Positions 44,100 through 52,997 are shown, counted from the stretch's first letter. The stretch: DNA of 64,000 bases from Amycolatopsis australiensis (GCF_900119165.1 NZ_FPJG01000006.1:4774001-4838000); one strand, 5' to 3'. Notes: generated from the sequence alone by a model not told the origin. A program made the numbers and translations.

Positions 44100-45259
44100 T
44101 TCCGTGCCCGGCGCACGAGGCCGCCGCCGATGATGAGCCGCTGGATCTCGCTGGTGCCCTCGTAGAGGCGCAGCAGCCGGATGTCGCGGTAGATCCGTTC
44201 GACCGGCACCTCGCGCATGTAGCCGGTGCCGCCGTGGATCTGCACCGCGAGGTCGGCGACCTTGCCCGCCATCTCGGTGCAGAACAGCTTCGCCGCGGAC
44301 GGCCCGATCCGCCGGTCCTCACCGGAGACGTAGCGGGCGGCGGTCTCGCGCACCAGCGCACGGCCGGCCAGCACCCCGGTCTGCTGGTCCGCCAGCATCG
44401 CCTGGACCAGCTGGAACTCGCCGATCGGCGTGCCGCCCTGGGTGGCCGAGGCGGCGTAGGCGACCGACTCGTCCAGCGCCCGCTGCGCGGAGCCGACGGC
44501 CAGCGCGGCGATGTGCACCCGGCCACGAGCCAGCGACGTCATCGCGGCGCGGTACCCCGCGTCCTCGTCGCCGCCGACGAGCGCGCTCGCGGGCACGCGC
44601 ACGCCGGTGAAGGTGACGTCCGCGGTCCAGGCGCCTTCCTGGCCCATCTTCTTGTCCTTCGGGCCCACCGCGACACCGGGCGCGTCCGCGGGCACCAGGA
44701 ACACCGCGATACCCGGGCCGGAGCCGTCGGCCGGGCGGGTCCGCGCGAAGACCACGAACAGGTCCGCGATCGGCGCGTTGGTGATGAAGCGCTTCTGCCC
44801 GTCGATGACCCACTCGCCGCCGTCACGCACGGCTTTCGTGCGCAACCCGGCCGGGTTCGATCCCGCGCCCGGCTCGGTGAGCGCGAACGACGCGACGACC
44901 TCGCCGGTGGCGATGCGCTCGAGCCACTGCTTCTTCTGCTCGTCGGTGCCGAAGCCGACCAGCACCTGCCCGGCGATGCCGTTGTTGGTGCCGAACATCG
45001 ACCGCAGCGCCAGCGACGTGTAGCCGAACTCCATCGCCAGCTCGACGTCCTGGGTCAGGTCCAGGCCGAGCCCGCCCCACTCCTGGGGGATGGCGTAGCC
45101 GAACAGGCCCATCTCGGCGGCCTGCGCACGCAGGTCGTCCGGGATCGCGTTGCCGTCCATGATCTCCTGCTCGCGCGGGAGCACCTTCGACCGGACGAAG
45201 TCGCGCACCAGCTCCAGGATCGGGCGGAAGTCCTCGGGGGTCACTGCTGCCATGCCCAT
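44096..45259 (-). CDS. Acyl-CoA dehydrogenase, first gene of the CoA operon
   Basis: 387 residues from ATG 45259 (ATG 45253 is the alternative). Motifs: VVASFALTEPGAGSNPAGLR, GQKRFITNAPIADLFVVFAR, AMLADQQTGVLAGRALVRET, QIHGGTGYMREVPVERIYRD and catalytic LYEGTSEIQR. Very similar in layout to the other dehydrogenase of the operon but a separate paralogue. It heads ten nearly contiguous minus-strand genes; the region just upstream is AT-rich (45275-45300) and is shared with the divergent GntR gene, the probable regulator. Confidence 0.95.
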   Translation of the reverse strand: MGMAAVTPEDFRPILELVRDFVRSKVLPREQEIMDGNAIPDDLRAQAAEMGLFGYAIPQEWGGLGLDLTQDVELAMEFGYTSLALRSMFGTNNGIAGQVLVGFGTDEQKKQWLERIATGEVVASFALTEPGAGSNPAGLRTKAVRDGGEWVIDGQKRFITNAPIADLFVVFARTRPADGSGPGIAVFLVPADAPGVAVGPKDKKMGQEGAWTADVTFTGVRVPASALVGGDEDAGYRAAMTSLARGRVHIAALAVGSAQRALDESVAYAASATQGGTPIGEFQLVQAMLADQQTGVLAGRALVRETAARYVSGEDRRIGPSAAKLFCTEMAGKVADLAVQIHGGTGYMREVPVERIYRDIRLLRLYEGTSEIQRLIIGGGLVRRARK

Positions 45260-45275
45260 CACTATGACCCATGAT

Positions 45276-45302
45276 CGGCGAATAGAAAATACTTTATCAG
45301 AA
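45276..45302 (-). promoter_or_regulatory. AT-rich promoter region of the CoA operon
   Basis: gaatagaaaatactttatcagaaat-type sequence stands out from the surrounding DNA and lies 20-45 bp before the first gene; the palindrome tcacgtga follows at 45304-45311. TATTCG on the minus strand could be the -10. Probably the control site for the divergent GntR. Confidence 0.45.
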
Positions 45303-45396
45303 ATCACGTGACGCATCGCACGCTGCGCCGCAAGGATCCCCTGGTCAGCTGGGTTCGACGGCGGCTGGGAGGCTGCAACCCGTCCGCGTGTACGTG

Positions 45397-45402
45397 TAAT
45401 AC
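45397..45402 (+). promoter_or_regulatory. -10 box of a leaderless GntR message
   Basis: TAATAC at 45397-45402 lies 10 bp before ATG 45412, and no ribosome site is visible, so transcription probably starts at or next to the ATG. The -35 (ctgcaa, near 45373-45378) is weak. Confidence 0.5.
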
Positions 45403-45411
45403 TTCATCCGC

Positions 45412-46125
45412 ATGGGCGGTGGCGCAGGGATGGGAGACGTCGTGGCGATGCCCGAGACCACGGGGGCCGGACCGCGCCGCGGCGGCCCCGCGAACCTGAA
45501 GGCGATGGCCGCGCAGGAGATCCGGCGGCGGGTCTTCTCCGGGCAGCTGCGCCCCGGCGCGAAGATCGACCAGGACGCGCTGGCCGACGAGCTGGGCATC
45601 AGCAAGCTGCCGGTCCGCGAGGCCCTGATCACCCTCGACCACGAGGGCGTCGTCGAGCACATCGCCCGCCGCGGCGCCTACGTCGCGCGGATGACCCGCG
45701 AGGACATCCGCGACCACTACCGCGTGTTCGGCCTGGTGTCCGGGCTGGCCGCGGAGCGCGCGGCCCGGAACCTGTCACCGGAGAGCCTCCAGGCGCTGAC
45801 GGACCTCGCCGACCGGATGGCGGCCGAGACCGACCCGGCGGAGCAGGAACGGCTCAACTTCGAGTTCCACCGCCGGATCAACCACGCCTCGGGTTCCCGG
45901 CGGCTCGTCTCGATCCTCGGCCTGCTGGCCAAGACCGTGTCGCACGGGTTCTACGAAGCCCACGAGGACTGGCCGGGCAAGGCGTCCGAGGACCACCGGC
46001 GGATCCTCAACGCGCTGGCCGCACGCTCGGCGGCCCGCGCGAAGTCGCTGGTGGAGAAGCACTTCGCGGACGGCGGGGAGCGCGCGGTGGCGTTGCTGGA
46101 GCAGCAGGGCTTCTGGGACCGCTGA
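45412..46125 (+). CDS. GntR family regulator, FCD (FadR) type
   Basis: 237 residues. Winged helix: LKAMAAQEIRRRVFSGQLRP, DQDALADELGISKLPVREAL, LDHEGVVEHIARRGAYVARM; then an FCD effector domain with the metal/ligand residues in the D-x-x-x-R ... H pattern (EFHRRINHASGSRRL, HEDWPGKASEDHRRIL, ALVEKHF-like end). Divergent from the ten-gene CoA operon; such regulators usually repress the adjacent catabolic genes and are released by an acyl-CoA or acid intermediate. Start ATG 45412 fits a leaderless transcript; M at 45430 or 45448 are alternatives. Confidence 0.92.
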   Translation: MGGGAGMGDVVAMPETTGAGPRRGGPANLKAMAAQEIRRRVFSGQLRPGAKIDQDALADELGISKLPVREALITLDHEGVVEHIARRGAYVARMTREDIRDHYRVFGLVSGLAAERAARNLSPESLQALTDLADRMAAETDPAEQERLNFEFHRRINHASGSRRLVSILGLLAKTVSHGFYEAHEDWPGKASEDHRRILNALAARSAARAKSLVEKHFADGGERAVALLEQQGFWDR

Positions 46126-46199
46126 CGGCGTCCGGAGCGGGCCGAAGTGTCCAGGTTTCTGGACAGTCGCGCAGCCGGGGCTCGCTTAGCGTCTCCGTC

Positions 46200-46541
46200 A
46201 TGTCAACGACGACCACCGAAGAACTGGCCCAGGGCTGGATCCGCGCCCTTTCCGACGTCGACGCCTTCCACGGCCTCTGCGCCGCCGGCTGCCGCGTCTG
46301 GCACAGCACCGACGACAAGTGGATCACCGTCGAGGAGGCGGTCGACGCGGTCCACGAACGCGGCGGGCTGCCGGAGTTCGAGAACCCCCGCTACACCCTC
46401 ACCGGCAAGGGCTTCTTCGTGCAGACCTCGGCCACGCTCGCGGCCGCCCGGGTGCACGTGATCCAGGTGGTGACGGTCGAGGACGGCAAGGCGATTTCGG
46501 CCGAGGAGTACGTCGGCCCCGAGATGGACATCGCCGTCTAG
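46200..46541 (+). CDS. NTF2/SnoaL-like small protein
   Basis: 113 residues. Begins with helices TEELAQGWIRALSDVDAF, then a curved sheet (CRVWHSTDDKWITVEEAVDA, YTLTGKGFFVQTSATLAAAR, VHVIQVVTVEDGKAISAEEY) like SnoaL/ketosteroid-isomerase-like proteins. The typical Asp/His catalytic set cannot be fixed by eye (H39? in VWHSTDD). It lies 18 bp before an SDR gene and is probably co-transcribed with it. Function unknown; perhaps an isomerase or hydratase of the pathway. Confidence 0.75.
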   Translation: MSTTTTEELAQGWIRALSDVDAFHGLCAAGCRVWHSTDDKWITVEEAVDAVHERGGLPEFENPRYTLTGKGFFVQTSATLAAARVHVIQVVTVEDGKAISAEEYVGPEMDIAV

Positions 46542-46559
46542 GCGGGAACGGACACTCTG

Positions 46560-47318
46560 ATGAGCGGAATCGCAGGACGTTCGATCATCGTCACCGGTGG
46601 CGCCAGCGGCATCGGCGAAGCGGCGGTACGCCTGTTCGCCGAGAACGACGCGCTCGTGACCATCGCGGACGTGCACGCCGGGCCCGGTGAGGCGCTCGCC
46701 GCGGAACTGGCAGGCCGGGGCCACCAGGTCCAGTTCGTGACCACCGACGTCACCGACGAAGCCCAGGTCGCGGCCATGGTGGCGGCGGCCGAGTCCGCCT
46801 ACGGCAGGCTCGACGGCGCGTTCAACAACGCCGGGGTGCCCAACCACGGCAAGAAACTCGGCGAAATCACGCGCGAGGAGTTCGACCGGGTCTTCGCCGT
46901 CAACGTGACCGGCCCGTTCCTCTGCATGAAGCACGAGGTCCCGGCGCTGCGCCGGGCGGGCGGCGGATCGATCGTCAACACGGCCTCGGTCGGCGCGTTC
47001 GTCTACATCCCGCTGGCCGCCGAGTACACCGCGTCGAAGCACGCGCTGATGGGGCTGACGAAGGCGGCCGCGGCCGAGTACGGCGAGGAAGGTATCCGCG
47101 TCAACGCCATCGGGCCGTCCACCGCGCGCACGCCGATGTACGTCGAGTACCTGAAACTCAACCCCGAGTACGAAAAGACGGTCGCCGCCACGCACGCACT
47201 GCGGCGCGGCAGCGAACCGGTCGAGCAGGCGCAGGCGGCTATGTGGCTGCTGTCGGACGCGGCCGCCTTCGTCACCGGCGTGACGCTGGCCGTCGACGGC
47301 GGCTACACCCTCTACTGA
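46560..47318 (+). CDS. Short-chain dehydrogenase/reductase
   Basis: 252 residues. TGGASGIG near residues 12-19, NNAG in GAFNNAGVPNHG, N in VFAVNVTGPFLCMK, S in VNTASVGAF, YTASK (Y-x-x-x-K) and the end FVTGVTLAVDGGYTLY: a complete classical SDR using NAD(P). Acid after the second strand (TIADVHAGPG) favours NAD. Linked to the NTF2-like gene just upstream; substrate likely a hydroxy or keto intermediate. Confidence 0.94.
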   Translation: MSGIAGRSIIVTGGASGIGEAAVRLFAENDALVTIADVHAGPGEALAAELAGRGHQVQFVTTDVTDEAQVAAMVAAAESAYGRLDGAFNNAGVPNHGKKLGEITREEFDRVFAVNVTGPFLCMKHEVPALRRAGGGSIVNTASVGAFVYIPLAAEYTASKHALMGLTKAAAAEYGEEGIRVNAIGPSTARTPMYVEYLKLNPEYEKTVAATHALRRGSEPVEQAQAAMWLLSDAAAFVTGVTLAVDGGYTLY

Positions 47319-47360
47319 CCCGCCGTTCCCCGCCCCGGCGCTCGTTGACCGCCGAACCGC

Positions 47361-47386
47361 ACGTATGAAATATTATGTTGTATGAG
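47361..47386 (+). promoter_or_regulatory. AT-rich element before the Fis-type regulator
   Basis: acgtatgaaatattatgttg and the following tatgag form an AT island between two GC-rich genes. It shares aatattatgt with 50338-50347 in front of the GAF-LuxR gene. It may be a regulator site and/or the promoter. Confidence 0.45.
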
Positions 47387-47416
47387 CGGTGGCCCCAGCG
47401 CCGGGGCGGTGGACCG

Positions 47417-48880
47417 GTGAGCGTCGCCGGCCGCCCCGAAACCGGTCTGGCCCGCGCGGCCCGGCCCGTCCTCGACCGGGTGCAGGGCGACCTGCGGGGC
47501 AGCCCGATCGCGCTGCTGCTCGCCGACGGCGGAGCCCGGGTCCTCGACATCCGGTACGGCGACGTCCCGTTCGGCCGCGAGGTCGCCGCGCTCGGCGTCG
47601 CACCCGGTGTCCGGCTCGGCGAAGCCGACGTCGGCACCAACGCCGTCGGGACCCCGCTGGAGACGCGCGAGAGCCTGCTGCTGCGCGGGCCCGAGCACCC
47701 GATGCCCGCGTTCCACGGGTTCACCTGCTACGGCCATCCGATCATCCATCCCGTCACCCGCCGGGTGGCCGGGGTCCTCGACCTCGCCGCACCGCTGGGT
47801 CGGGACGACCGGCTGGCGCCACCGCTGGTGCGGCACCTGGTGGCCGAGATCGAGCAGCGGCTGCGGTCGGGCGCGCCCGACGTCCAGCGGCGGCTGCTCG
47901 CGGCGTTCCAGGCGGCCGCCCGGCGCCGCGACCGGCGGGTCGTGGTGCTCGGCCACGGCCTCGTCCTGGCCACGCAGCCGGCGCTCGACCTGCTGGATCC
48001 GGCCGACCACGCCGCGCTGCGGGCGTGCGCGGAGCAGGGGCGCGGGACGGAACGGCTCACGCTGGCCTCCGGGCGCGTGGTCCGGCTGGGCTGTACACCC
48101 GTCGAGGGCACGGACGGCGCCCTCGTCGACATCACGATCGAGCCCGCGCGTCACCGTCCGGGGCCGGGCCGCGGGGCCGGCTGGCCCCTGCTGATCGTCG
48201 GCGAACTCGGCGGCGGCCGGACGACCGAGGCGCTCGCCGCGGCCGGCGCCGGCGCGGTCACGCTCGACGCGGCCGAGATCGAGCGGGCCGGGGAGAAGCG
48301 GTGGACGGCGGACGCCGTCCGGCTGCTCGGCACCGGCGGCCCGCCGCTGGTCGTCGAAAACGTCCAGCTGCTGTCCGGGCCGGCGGCGGCCATGCTGGCG
48401 GCGCGGCTGCGCGGCGCCCCGCGGAACGTCGTGCTGACCTCGACGTCGGCACCGGCGCCGCCGGTGGCGATCGCCGTCCGGTGCGGGGAGCGCCGGGAGC
48501 TGCGGCCGCTGCGCCGGCGCCGGCACGAGATCCCGCTGCTCGCGCAGAAGATGCTCGGCGAGGAGGCACCGCGGGCCCGGCTGACGGCCGGGGCGCTGTC
48601 CGTGCTGGCGGCCCAGCCGTGGCCGGGCAACCTGGCGGAGCTGCGGCAGGTGATCCGCGCGGTCGCCGCGAAGCGGTCGGCGGGTGACGTGCTCCCGGCC
48701 GATCTGCCTGCCTCCCACCGTGCCCCGGCACCGCCGGATTCCCCGTTCCGGCAAGCGGAGCGCGAGGTGATCGTGACGGCGATCGAAGCGGCGGGCGGCA
48801 ACAAGGCGGAGGCGGCCCGGGCGCTCGGTGTCAGCCGTTCGACGCTGTACAACCGCATGAAGGCCCTGCGGATCCCGTGA
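47417..48880 (+). CDS. Fis-family (AcoR-like) regulator with GAF and degenerate AAA domain
   Basis: 487 residues from GTG 47417 (GGCGGTGGA upstream); ATG 47375 is an alternative start adding 14 residues. N-terminal GAF-like sensor: GVRLGEADVGTNAVGTPLET, CYGHPIIHPVTRRVAGVLDL. A central NTPase-like region has GELGGGRTT where Walker A should be GExGxGKE, lacks the GAFTGA loop and is shorter than in sigma-54 activators; RHEIPLLAQKML and LAAQPWPGNLAELRQVIRAV remain. C-terminal Fis HTH: NKAEAARALGVSRSTLYNRM. Actinomycetes lack sigma-54, so it probably acts with ordinary RNA polymerase. Flanks SDR and MHS transporter genes. Confidence 0.88.
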   Translation: MSVAGRPETGLARAARPVLDRVQGDLRGSPIALLLADGGARVLDIRYGDVPFGREVAALGVAPGVRLGEADVGTNAVGTPLETRESLLLRGPEHPMPAFHGFTCYGHPIIHPVTRRVAGVLDLAAPLGRDDRLAPPLVRHLVAEIEQRLRSGAPDVQRRLLAAFQAAARRRDRRVVVLGHGLVLATQPALDLLDPADHAALRACAEQGRGTERLTLASGRVVRLGCTPVEGTDGALVDITIEPARHRPGPGRGAGWPLLIVGELGGGRTTEALAAAGAGAVTLDAAEIERAGEKRWTADAVRLLGTGGPPLVVENVQLLSGPAAAMLAARLRGAPRNVVLTSTSAPAPPVAIAVRCGERRELRPLRRRRHEIPLLAQKMLGEEAPRARLTAGALSVLAAQPWPGNLAELRQVIRAVAAKRSAGDVLPADLPASHRAPAPPDSPFRQAEREVIVTAIEAAGGNKAEAARALGVSRSTLYNRMKALRIP

Positions 48881-48887
48881 CGACGAA

Positions 48888-48916
48888 GCGCCCCGCCCGG
48901 CGAGCGGGCGGGGCGC
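48888..48916. terminator. Bidirectional hairpin terminator
   Basis: gcgccccgccc (48888-48898) pairs perfectly with gggcggggcgc (48906-48916) around a 7-nt loop, between the convergent Fis-regulator and MHS-transporter genes. Confidence 0.8.
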
Positions 48917-48929
48917 GTCGGCCGGCCGG

Positions 48930-50240
48930 TCAGCGCGAAACGGTCTCCGCCGCCGGTTCCGTCAGCTCCGCGTGCCGGTTCTCGCGCAGGGCCAGCGTGC
49001 AGCCCAGTGCGATCACGCTCAGCACCGCCAGGAACACGCCGAAGGCCAGCCGCCCGTAGGCCGCGGTGATGGCGGCCGCCACCACCGGCGGGACCGCGCC
49101 GCCGAGGATGCCCGCCACGTTGTACGAGAAACCCGTCGCGCTGTAGCGGTAGCGCGTGTGGAACAGTTCCGGCATGAACGCGCCCACCGGGCCGTAGGCG
49201 AAGCCCGCGATGAAGGTGGTCACGCAGGAGCCGACCGCGAACGTCGCGGCCGAAGCCTCGTCCAGGATCGGGAACAGCGCCAGCGCCCACACGATCGCCA
49301 CCGCGTTGCCCGCGATGATCACCCGGCGCCTGCCGATCCGGTCCGAGACCACCGCGCCGAGCACGATCGCCACCCCGAACAGCGCGCCGGCCAGGATGCC
49401 GATGATCAGCACCACCGGCCGGGCCAGGTGGAGCACCGCCGTCCCGTAGTTGATCAGGTAGCCGACCGCCAGGTAGTAGAACGCGAACACCATGACCAGC
49501 ACACCGGAGGCGAACGCGATCTCGCGCGGCTGCCGCCGGAGCGCTTCGGCGAACGGTGTGCGCGCCGCGCCGTGGCGGGCGACTTCGCCCTTGAACGCGG
49601 CGGTCTCGTCCACCTTCAGGCGCACGAACAGGCCGACCGCGACGAGCACGAAGCTGGCCACGAACGGGATCCGCCAGCCGTAGGACAGGAAGGCCTGCTC
49701 GGACATCGTCGCGCCGGTGAGCAGGAAGGTCGCGCTGGCCAGCACGTAGCCGATCGACCCGCCCAGCGAGCCGAACATCGACCAGAACCCGCGCCGGGCC
49801 TTCGGCGCGTTCTCCGCCGCCAGCAGCGTCGCGCCCGTCCACTCGCCGCCGAGCGCCAGGCCCTGCAGGACCCGCAGCGCGATCACCAGGATCGGCGCCG
49901 CGACGCCGATGGTCTGCGCGGACGGGGTCAGCCCGACCAGCGTCGTCGACAGGCCCATGATCAGCAGGGTGCTGACGAGCGTGCGCTTGCGGCCGAGCCG
50001 GTCGCCGAAGTGGCCGAACAGGATCGAGCCGAGCGGACGGGCCACGAAGGCGACGCCCAGCGTCGCGAACGACGCCACCGTGCCGGCCGCCGGACCCAGT
50101 GCGGGGAAGAACGCCTTCGGGAACACCAGCGCCGCCGCGGTCGCGAAGATGAAGAAGTCGTAGTACTCGATGACTGTGCCGGTTCCGCTGGCGATCGCGA
50201 TCCGGCGCATCGAACCGGCTGTCGTCCCGGTGGCCGCCAT
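48930..50240 (-). CDS. MFS transporter, metabolite:H+ symporter (MHS) family
   Basis: 436 residues from ATG 50240, GGAAAGAGG upstream. Twelve-TM MHS protein: MRRIAIASGTGTVIEYYDFF (the 'iGt.iEwYDf' signature), FVARPLGSILFGHFGDRLGR (motif A), QGLALGGEWTGATLLAAENA (motif with 'lGGEwtga'), FWSMFGSLGGSIGYVLAS and the motif A repeat VVSDRIGRRRV. MHS members import organic acids such as citrate, shikimate, alpha-ketoglutarate or aromatic acids with protons. Lying between regulators and CoA/lactone catabolic operons, it may bring in the acid substrate. Confidence 0.94.
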   Translation of the reverse strand: MAATGTTAGSMRRIAIASGTGTVIEYYDFFIFATAAALVFPKAFFPALGPAAGTVASFATLGVAFVARPLGSILFGHFGDRLGRKRTLVSTLLIMGLSTTLVGLTPSAQTIGVAAPILVIALRVLQGLALGGEWTGATLLAAENAPKARRGFWSMFGSLGGSIGYVLASATFLLTGATMSEQAFLSYGWRIPFVASFVLVAVGLFVRLKVDETAAFKGEVARHGAARTPFAEALRRQPREIAFASGVLVMVFAFYYLAVGYLINYGTAVLHLARPVVLIIGILAGALFGVAIVLGAVVSDRIGRRRVIIAGNAVAIVWALALFPILDEASAATFAVGSCVTTFIAGFAYGPVGAFMPELFHTRYRYSATGFSYNVAGILGGAVPPVVAAAITAAYGRLAFGVFLAVLSVIALGCTLALRENRHAELTEPAAETVSR

Positions 50241-50278
50241 GGGCACCTCTTTCCGTGGGGAGAGCAAGGAGGACTGAG

Positions 50279-50360
50279 CATTATATACAAAATTTGAAGT
50301 GTCAAGCACGTCATGCTTGACGTCGCCAGATGAAGTCAATATTATGTATTTTCCTTCATC
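50279..50360. promoter_or_regulatory. Operator-rich gap between MHS transporter and GAF-LuxR genes
   Basis: Three signals: cattatatac AT-rich element from 50279; palindrome gtcaagca-cgtca-tgcttgac with perfect 8-bp arms (50301-50321); and gatgaag (50329-50335) / cttcatc (50354-50360) enclosing aatattatgta. RBS GGAG at 50363-50366 serves the rightward gene. Probably the binding sites by which the GAF-LuxR protein controls the divergent genes. Confidence 0.65.
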
Positions 50361-50372
50361 CTGGAGTGAGCA

Positions 50373-51470
50373 ATGACGCTCGACCGTGAACGCCCCGGGC
50401 CGCCGGGTGCGGAAGGCGCCGTGCTCGGCGCGGACCTGGGTGCCCGGCTGGAACAGCTGGCCGGGGAAGTCGGCGCGGCCCTGGACCGCGAGTTCCCCGC
50501 GCCGCGGCAGCGGGCGGGCACCGCGCTGCGGTCGCTCGCCGCGATGTGGGACGCCGTGCTGGCCGAGACCCTGCACGCCGCCGAGGAACGGGCCCGGCCG
50601 GCACGTCAGGCCGAGCTGACCCTGCTGCTTTCGCGCATCCGCGAAGCCGAGTCCGCGGTCACCGACTTCCGGCTCGCCGACGGCGCCGGCCTGCTGCACC
50701 GCATCCGGGCGGCACTGGCGGAGGTCCGCGACGCCGCGGGTGTCGAGGACCTGCTCACCCGGGTCCCCGAAGCGTGCCTGAGCCTGGGCTTCGACCGCGC
50801 GCTGGTGTCGCAGGTGGAGGACTCGGTGTGGAAGCTGCACACCATGGCCATCATCCGCGACCCGCGGATGGCCGAGGAAATGGTGGCCGCGGGCAAGGCG
50901 GACCCGCCCGCGCTGGACGGCAGCCTGGTCGAGACCGACGTCGTCGACCAGGGCAAGCCCGGGCTGGTATTCGACGTGCAGAACAACCCGCGCGTGGCGC
51001 GGAAGCTGGTCCGCATCTCGCACTGCAGTTCCTACGGGGTCGCGCCGCTGACCGTGCAGGGCGAGGTCGTCGGCCTGCTCCACGGCGACTGCTACCACCA
51101 GCGTCGCGACGTCGACGCCACCGACCGTGCGGTGCTCAACCTCTTCGCCGAAGGGGTGAGCCAGACACTCGGCCGGGTGACCGTCCTTGATGGACTGTCC
51201 ACACTGGCCGAAGGCATCGGCCGCCTCGCCACCACCGCCCGGCTGCCCGCACCACGGCCCGAGCCGCCGCCCGCCGCCGCGTTCGGCCTGACCCGCCGCG
51301 AGGCCGAGATCGCCGAGCTGCTCGCGGCCGGGGAGTCCAACCAGGCGATCGCCCGCCGGCTCTACATCTCCGAGGGCACGGTCAAGACGCACGTGACGCA
51401 CGTCCTGCGCAAGCTCGGCGCCGCGAACCGCGCCGAAGCCGTTTCGCGGTGGCTGCGCCGGGACCGGTGA
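50373..51470 (+). CDS. GAF-domain LuxR-type transcriptional regulator
   Basis: 365 residues. Residues ~1-110 helical; ~110-285 a GAF-like sensor (EDLLTRVPEACLSLGFDRAL, IRDPRMAEEMVAAGKADPPA, GVAPLTVQGEVVGLLHGDCY); C-terminal LuxR HTH FGLTRREAEIAELLAAGESN, QAIARRLYISEGTVKTHVTH, VLRKLGAANRAEAV. It is divergent from the MHS transporter and precedes the lactone-catabolic operon by 100 bp on the same strand, so it may control either. No phosphorylation receiver domain is present; a ligand bound by the GAF is likely. Confidence 0.92.
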   Translation: MTLDRERPGPPGAEGAVLGADLGARLEQLAGEVGAALDREFPAPRQRAGTALRSLAAMWDAVLAETLHAAEERARPARQAELTLLLSRIREAESAVTDFRLADGAGLLHRIRAALAEVRDAAGVEDLLTRVPEACLSLGFDRALVSQVEDSVWKLHTMAIIRDPRMAEEMVAAGKADPPALDGSLVETDVVDQGKPGLVFDVQNNPRVARKLVRISHCSSYGVAPLTVQGEVVGLLHGDCYHQRRDVDATDRAVLNLFAEGVSQTLGRVTVLDGLSTLAEGIGRLATTARLPAPRPEPPPAAAFGLTRREAEIAELLAAGESNQAIARRLYISEGTVKTHVTHVLRKLGAANRAEAVSRWLRRDR

Positions 51471-51574
51471 TCCCCCGCCGGTCGTAGCGGATCTCTGCCC
51501 GGCGACGGATGTGGGCTCCGCCACCCGGCAGCCAGACTGGCTCCGCCGGACCGCACCGACGGAGGACACACACC

Positions 51575-52981
51575 ATGGCCACGATCATCGAGCAGCTCGC
51601 CGGCTTCGCCGCGGACGTCGACGCGCGCACCCTGCCCGCGGACGTCGTCCGGGAGTCCCAGCGGATCCTGCTCGACTCACTCGGGTGCGCGGTCGCCTCG
51701 CTCGGCGACGAGGGCGCCCGCCGCGGCGTCGACTACGCGCGCTACCTCGGCGGCACCGGCGGCGAGGCGTCGATCCTCGGCACCGGGACGAAGACGTCGG
51801 TGCCCGCCGCCGCGTTCGCCAACGCCGAGCTGATCAACGCGCTCGACCAGGACGCCGTGCTGCCGCCCGGGCACGTGACGCCGTACGTGCTGCCGGGAGC
51901 GCTGGCGACCGCCGAGTCACTGCGCGTGCCCGGCGCGAAGCTGCTCGAGGCGATCGCGGTCGCCCACGAAATGTCCTTCCGCATCGGCAAGGCCACCGAC
52001 TACCTGCGTGACATCAAGGACGGCGTGGTCACCATCCCGGACGTCATCGGCTACAGCAGCACGCTGTTCGGTGCCGCGGCCGCCGTCGGTGTCGTGAAAG
52101 GACTCGACGCCGAAACCCTCGCCGACGCGCTCGGCATCATGGGCTCGACCGTGCCGGCGAACACGCAGCGGGCGTGGATGATGCACGCGCCGTCGACGAC
52201 GATCAAGTACCAGCTGGCCGGCGGGATGGCGTTGTCCGCGGTCACCGCCGCAAACCTCGCCGAGCGCGGCCACACCGGCGACCGGCAGCTGCTCGACGAC
52301 CGCGAGTACGGCTTCCCCCGGTTCATCGGCACGTCCCGCTGGGAGCCGGCGCCGATCACCGCCGGGCTCGGTACCGAATGGACGTTCACGCCGTTCCAGT
52401 CGTTCAAGCCGTACCCGCACTGCCGGGTGATGCACGCGCTGTTCGACGCGCTCACCGAGATCGTCGAGACGCACGACATCCGTCCCGACGAGATCGACGC
52501 GATCACCGCCTGGGGCGAGAGCTTCGTGCTGCAGCCGGTGTGGGTCAACGAAACCATCCGCAACCCGCGGGACGCGCAGTTCAGCATGACCCACGGTCTC
52601 GCGCTGGCCGCGCACCGCATCCCGCCCGGCAAGGACTGGCAGACCCCCGAAGCGGTGCTCGACCCGTCCGTGCTCGACCTGACGAAGAAGTCGACCTTCC
52701 AGGCGCACCCCGGCTACACCGAGGCGCTGAAGAGCGATCCCGCCGCCCGCCGCTCACGCGTCGAGGTGCAGGCGCGCGGCACCACCTTCGCCGGTGAGCG
52801 CGCCTACCCGAAGGGCAGCCCGTCACCCGATCCCGCCACCTACCTCACCGACGACGAGCTGGCCGCCAAGTTCCGGCACAACGTCGAAGGTGTGGTCGCC
52901 GACCCGGACGCGGTCGTCGAAGCCGTCTTCGCCCTGGACGGCACCGAAGACGTCTCGGCCCTGCTGAACCTGCTCCGGTAA
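51575..52981 (+). CDS. MmgE/PrpD family protein
   Basis: 468 residues from ATG 51575 (ACGGAGGACAC upstream). MmgE/PrpD fold: ESQRILLDSLGCAVASLGDE, FANAELINALDQDAVLPPGH, AIAVAHEMSFRIG, FGAAAAVGVVKGLDAETLAD, ALGIMGSTVPANTQ, FKPYPHCRVMHALFDAL and a C-terminal lid domain. The family includes 2-methylcitrate dehydratase, cis-aconitate decarboxylase and iminodisuccinate epimerase; many members act on small di/tricarboxylates or cyclic acids. First gene of the lactone/ABC operon; 16 bp before the first permease. Exact reaction unknown. Confidence 0.9.
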   Translation: MATIIEQLAGFAADVDARTLPADVVRESQRILLDSLGCAVASLGDEGARRGVDYARYLGGTGGEASILGTGTKTSVPAAAFANAELINALDQDAVLPPGHVTPYVLPGALATAESLRVPGAKLLEAIAVAHEMSFRIGKATDYLRDIKDGVVTIPDVIGYSSTLFGAAAAVGVVKGLDAETLADALGIMGSTVPANTQRAWMMHAPSTTIKYQLAGGMALSAVTAANLAERGHTGDRQLLDDREYGFPRFIGTSRWEPAPITAGLGTEWTFTPFQSFKPYPHCRVMHALFDALTEIVETHDIRPDEIDAITAWGESFVLQPVWVNETIRNPRDAQFSMTHGLALAAHRIPPGKDWQTPEAVLDPSVLDLTKKSTFQAHPGYTEALKSDPAARRSRVEVQARGTTFAGERAYPKGSPSPDPATYLTDDELAAKFRHNVEGVVADPDAVVEAVFALDGTEDVSALLNLLR

Positions 52982-52997
52982 CCCGAAGGACTTCCCC

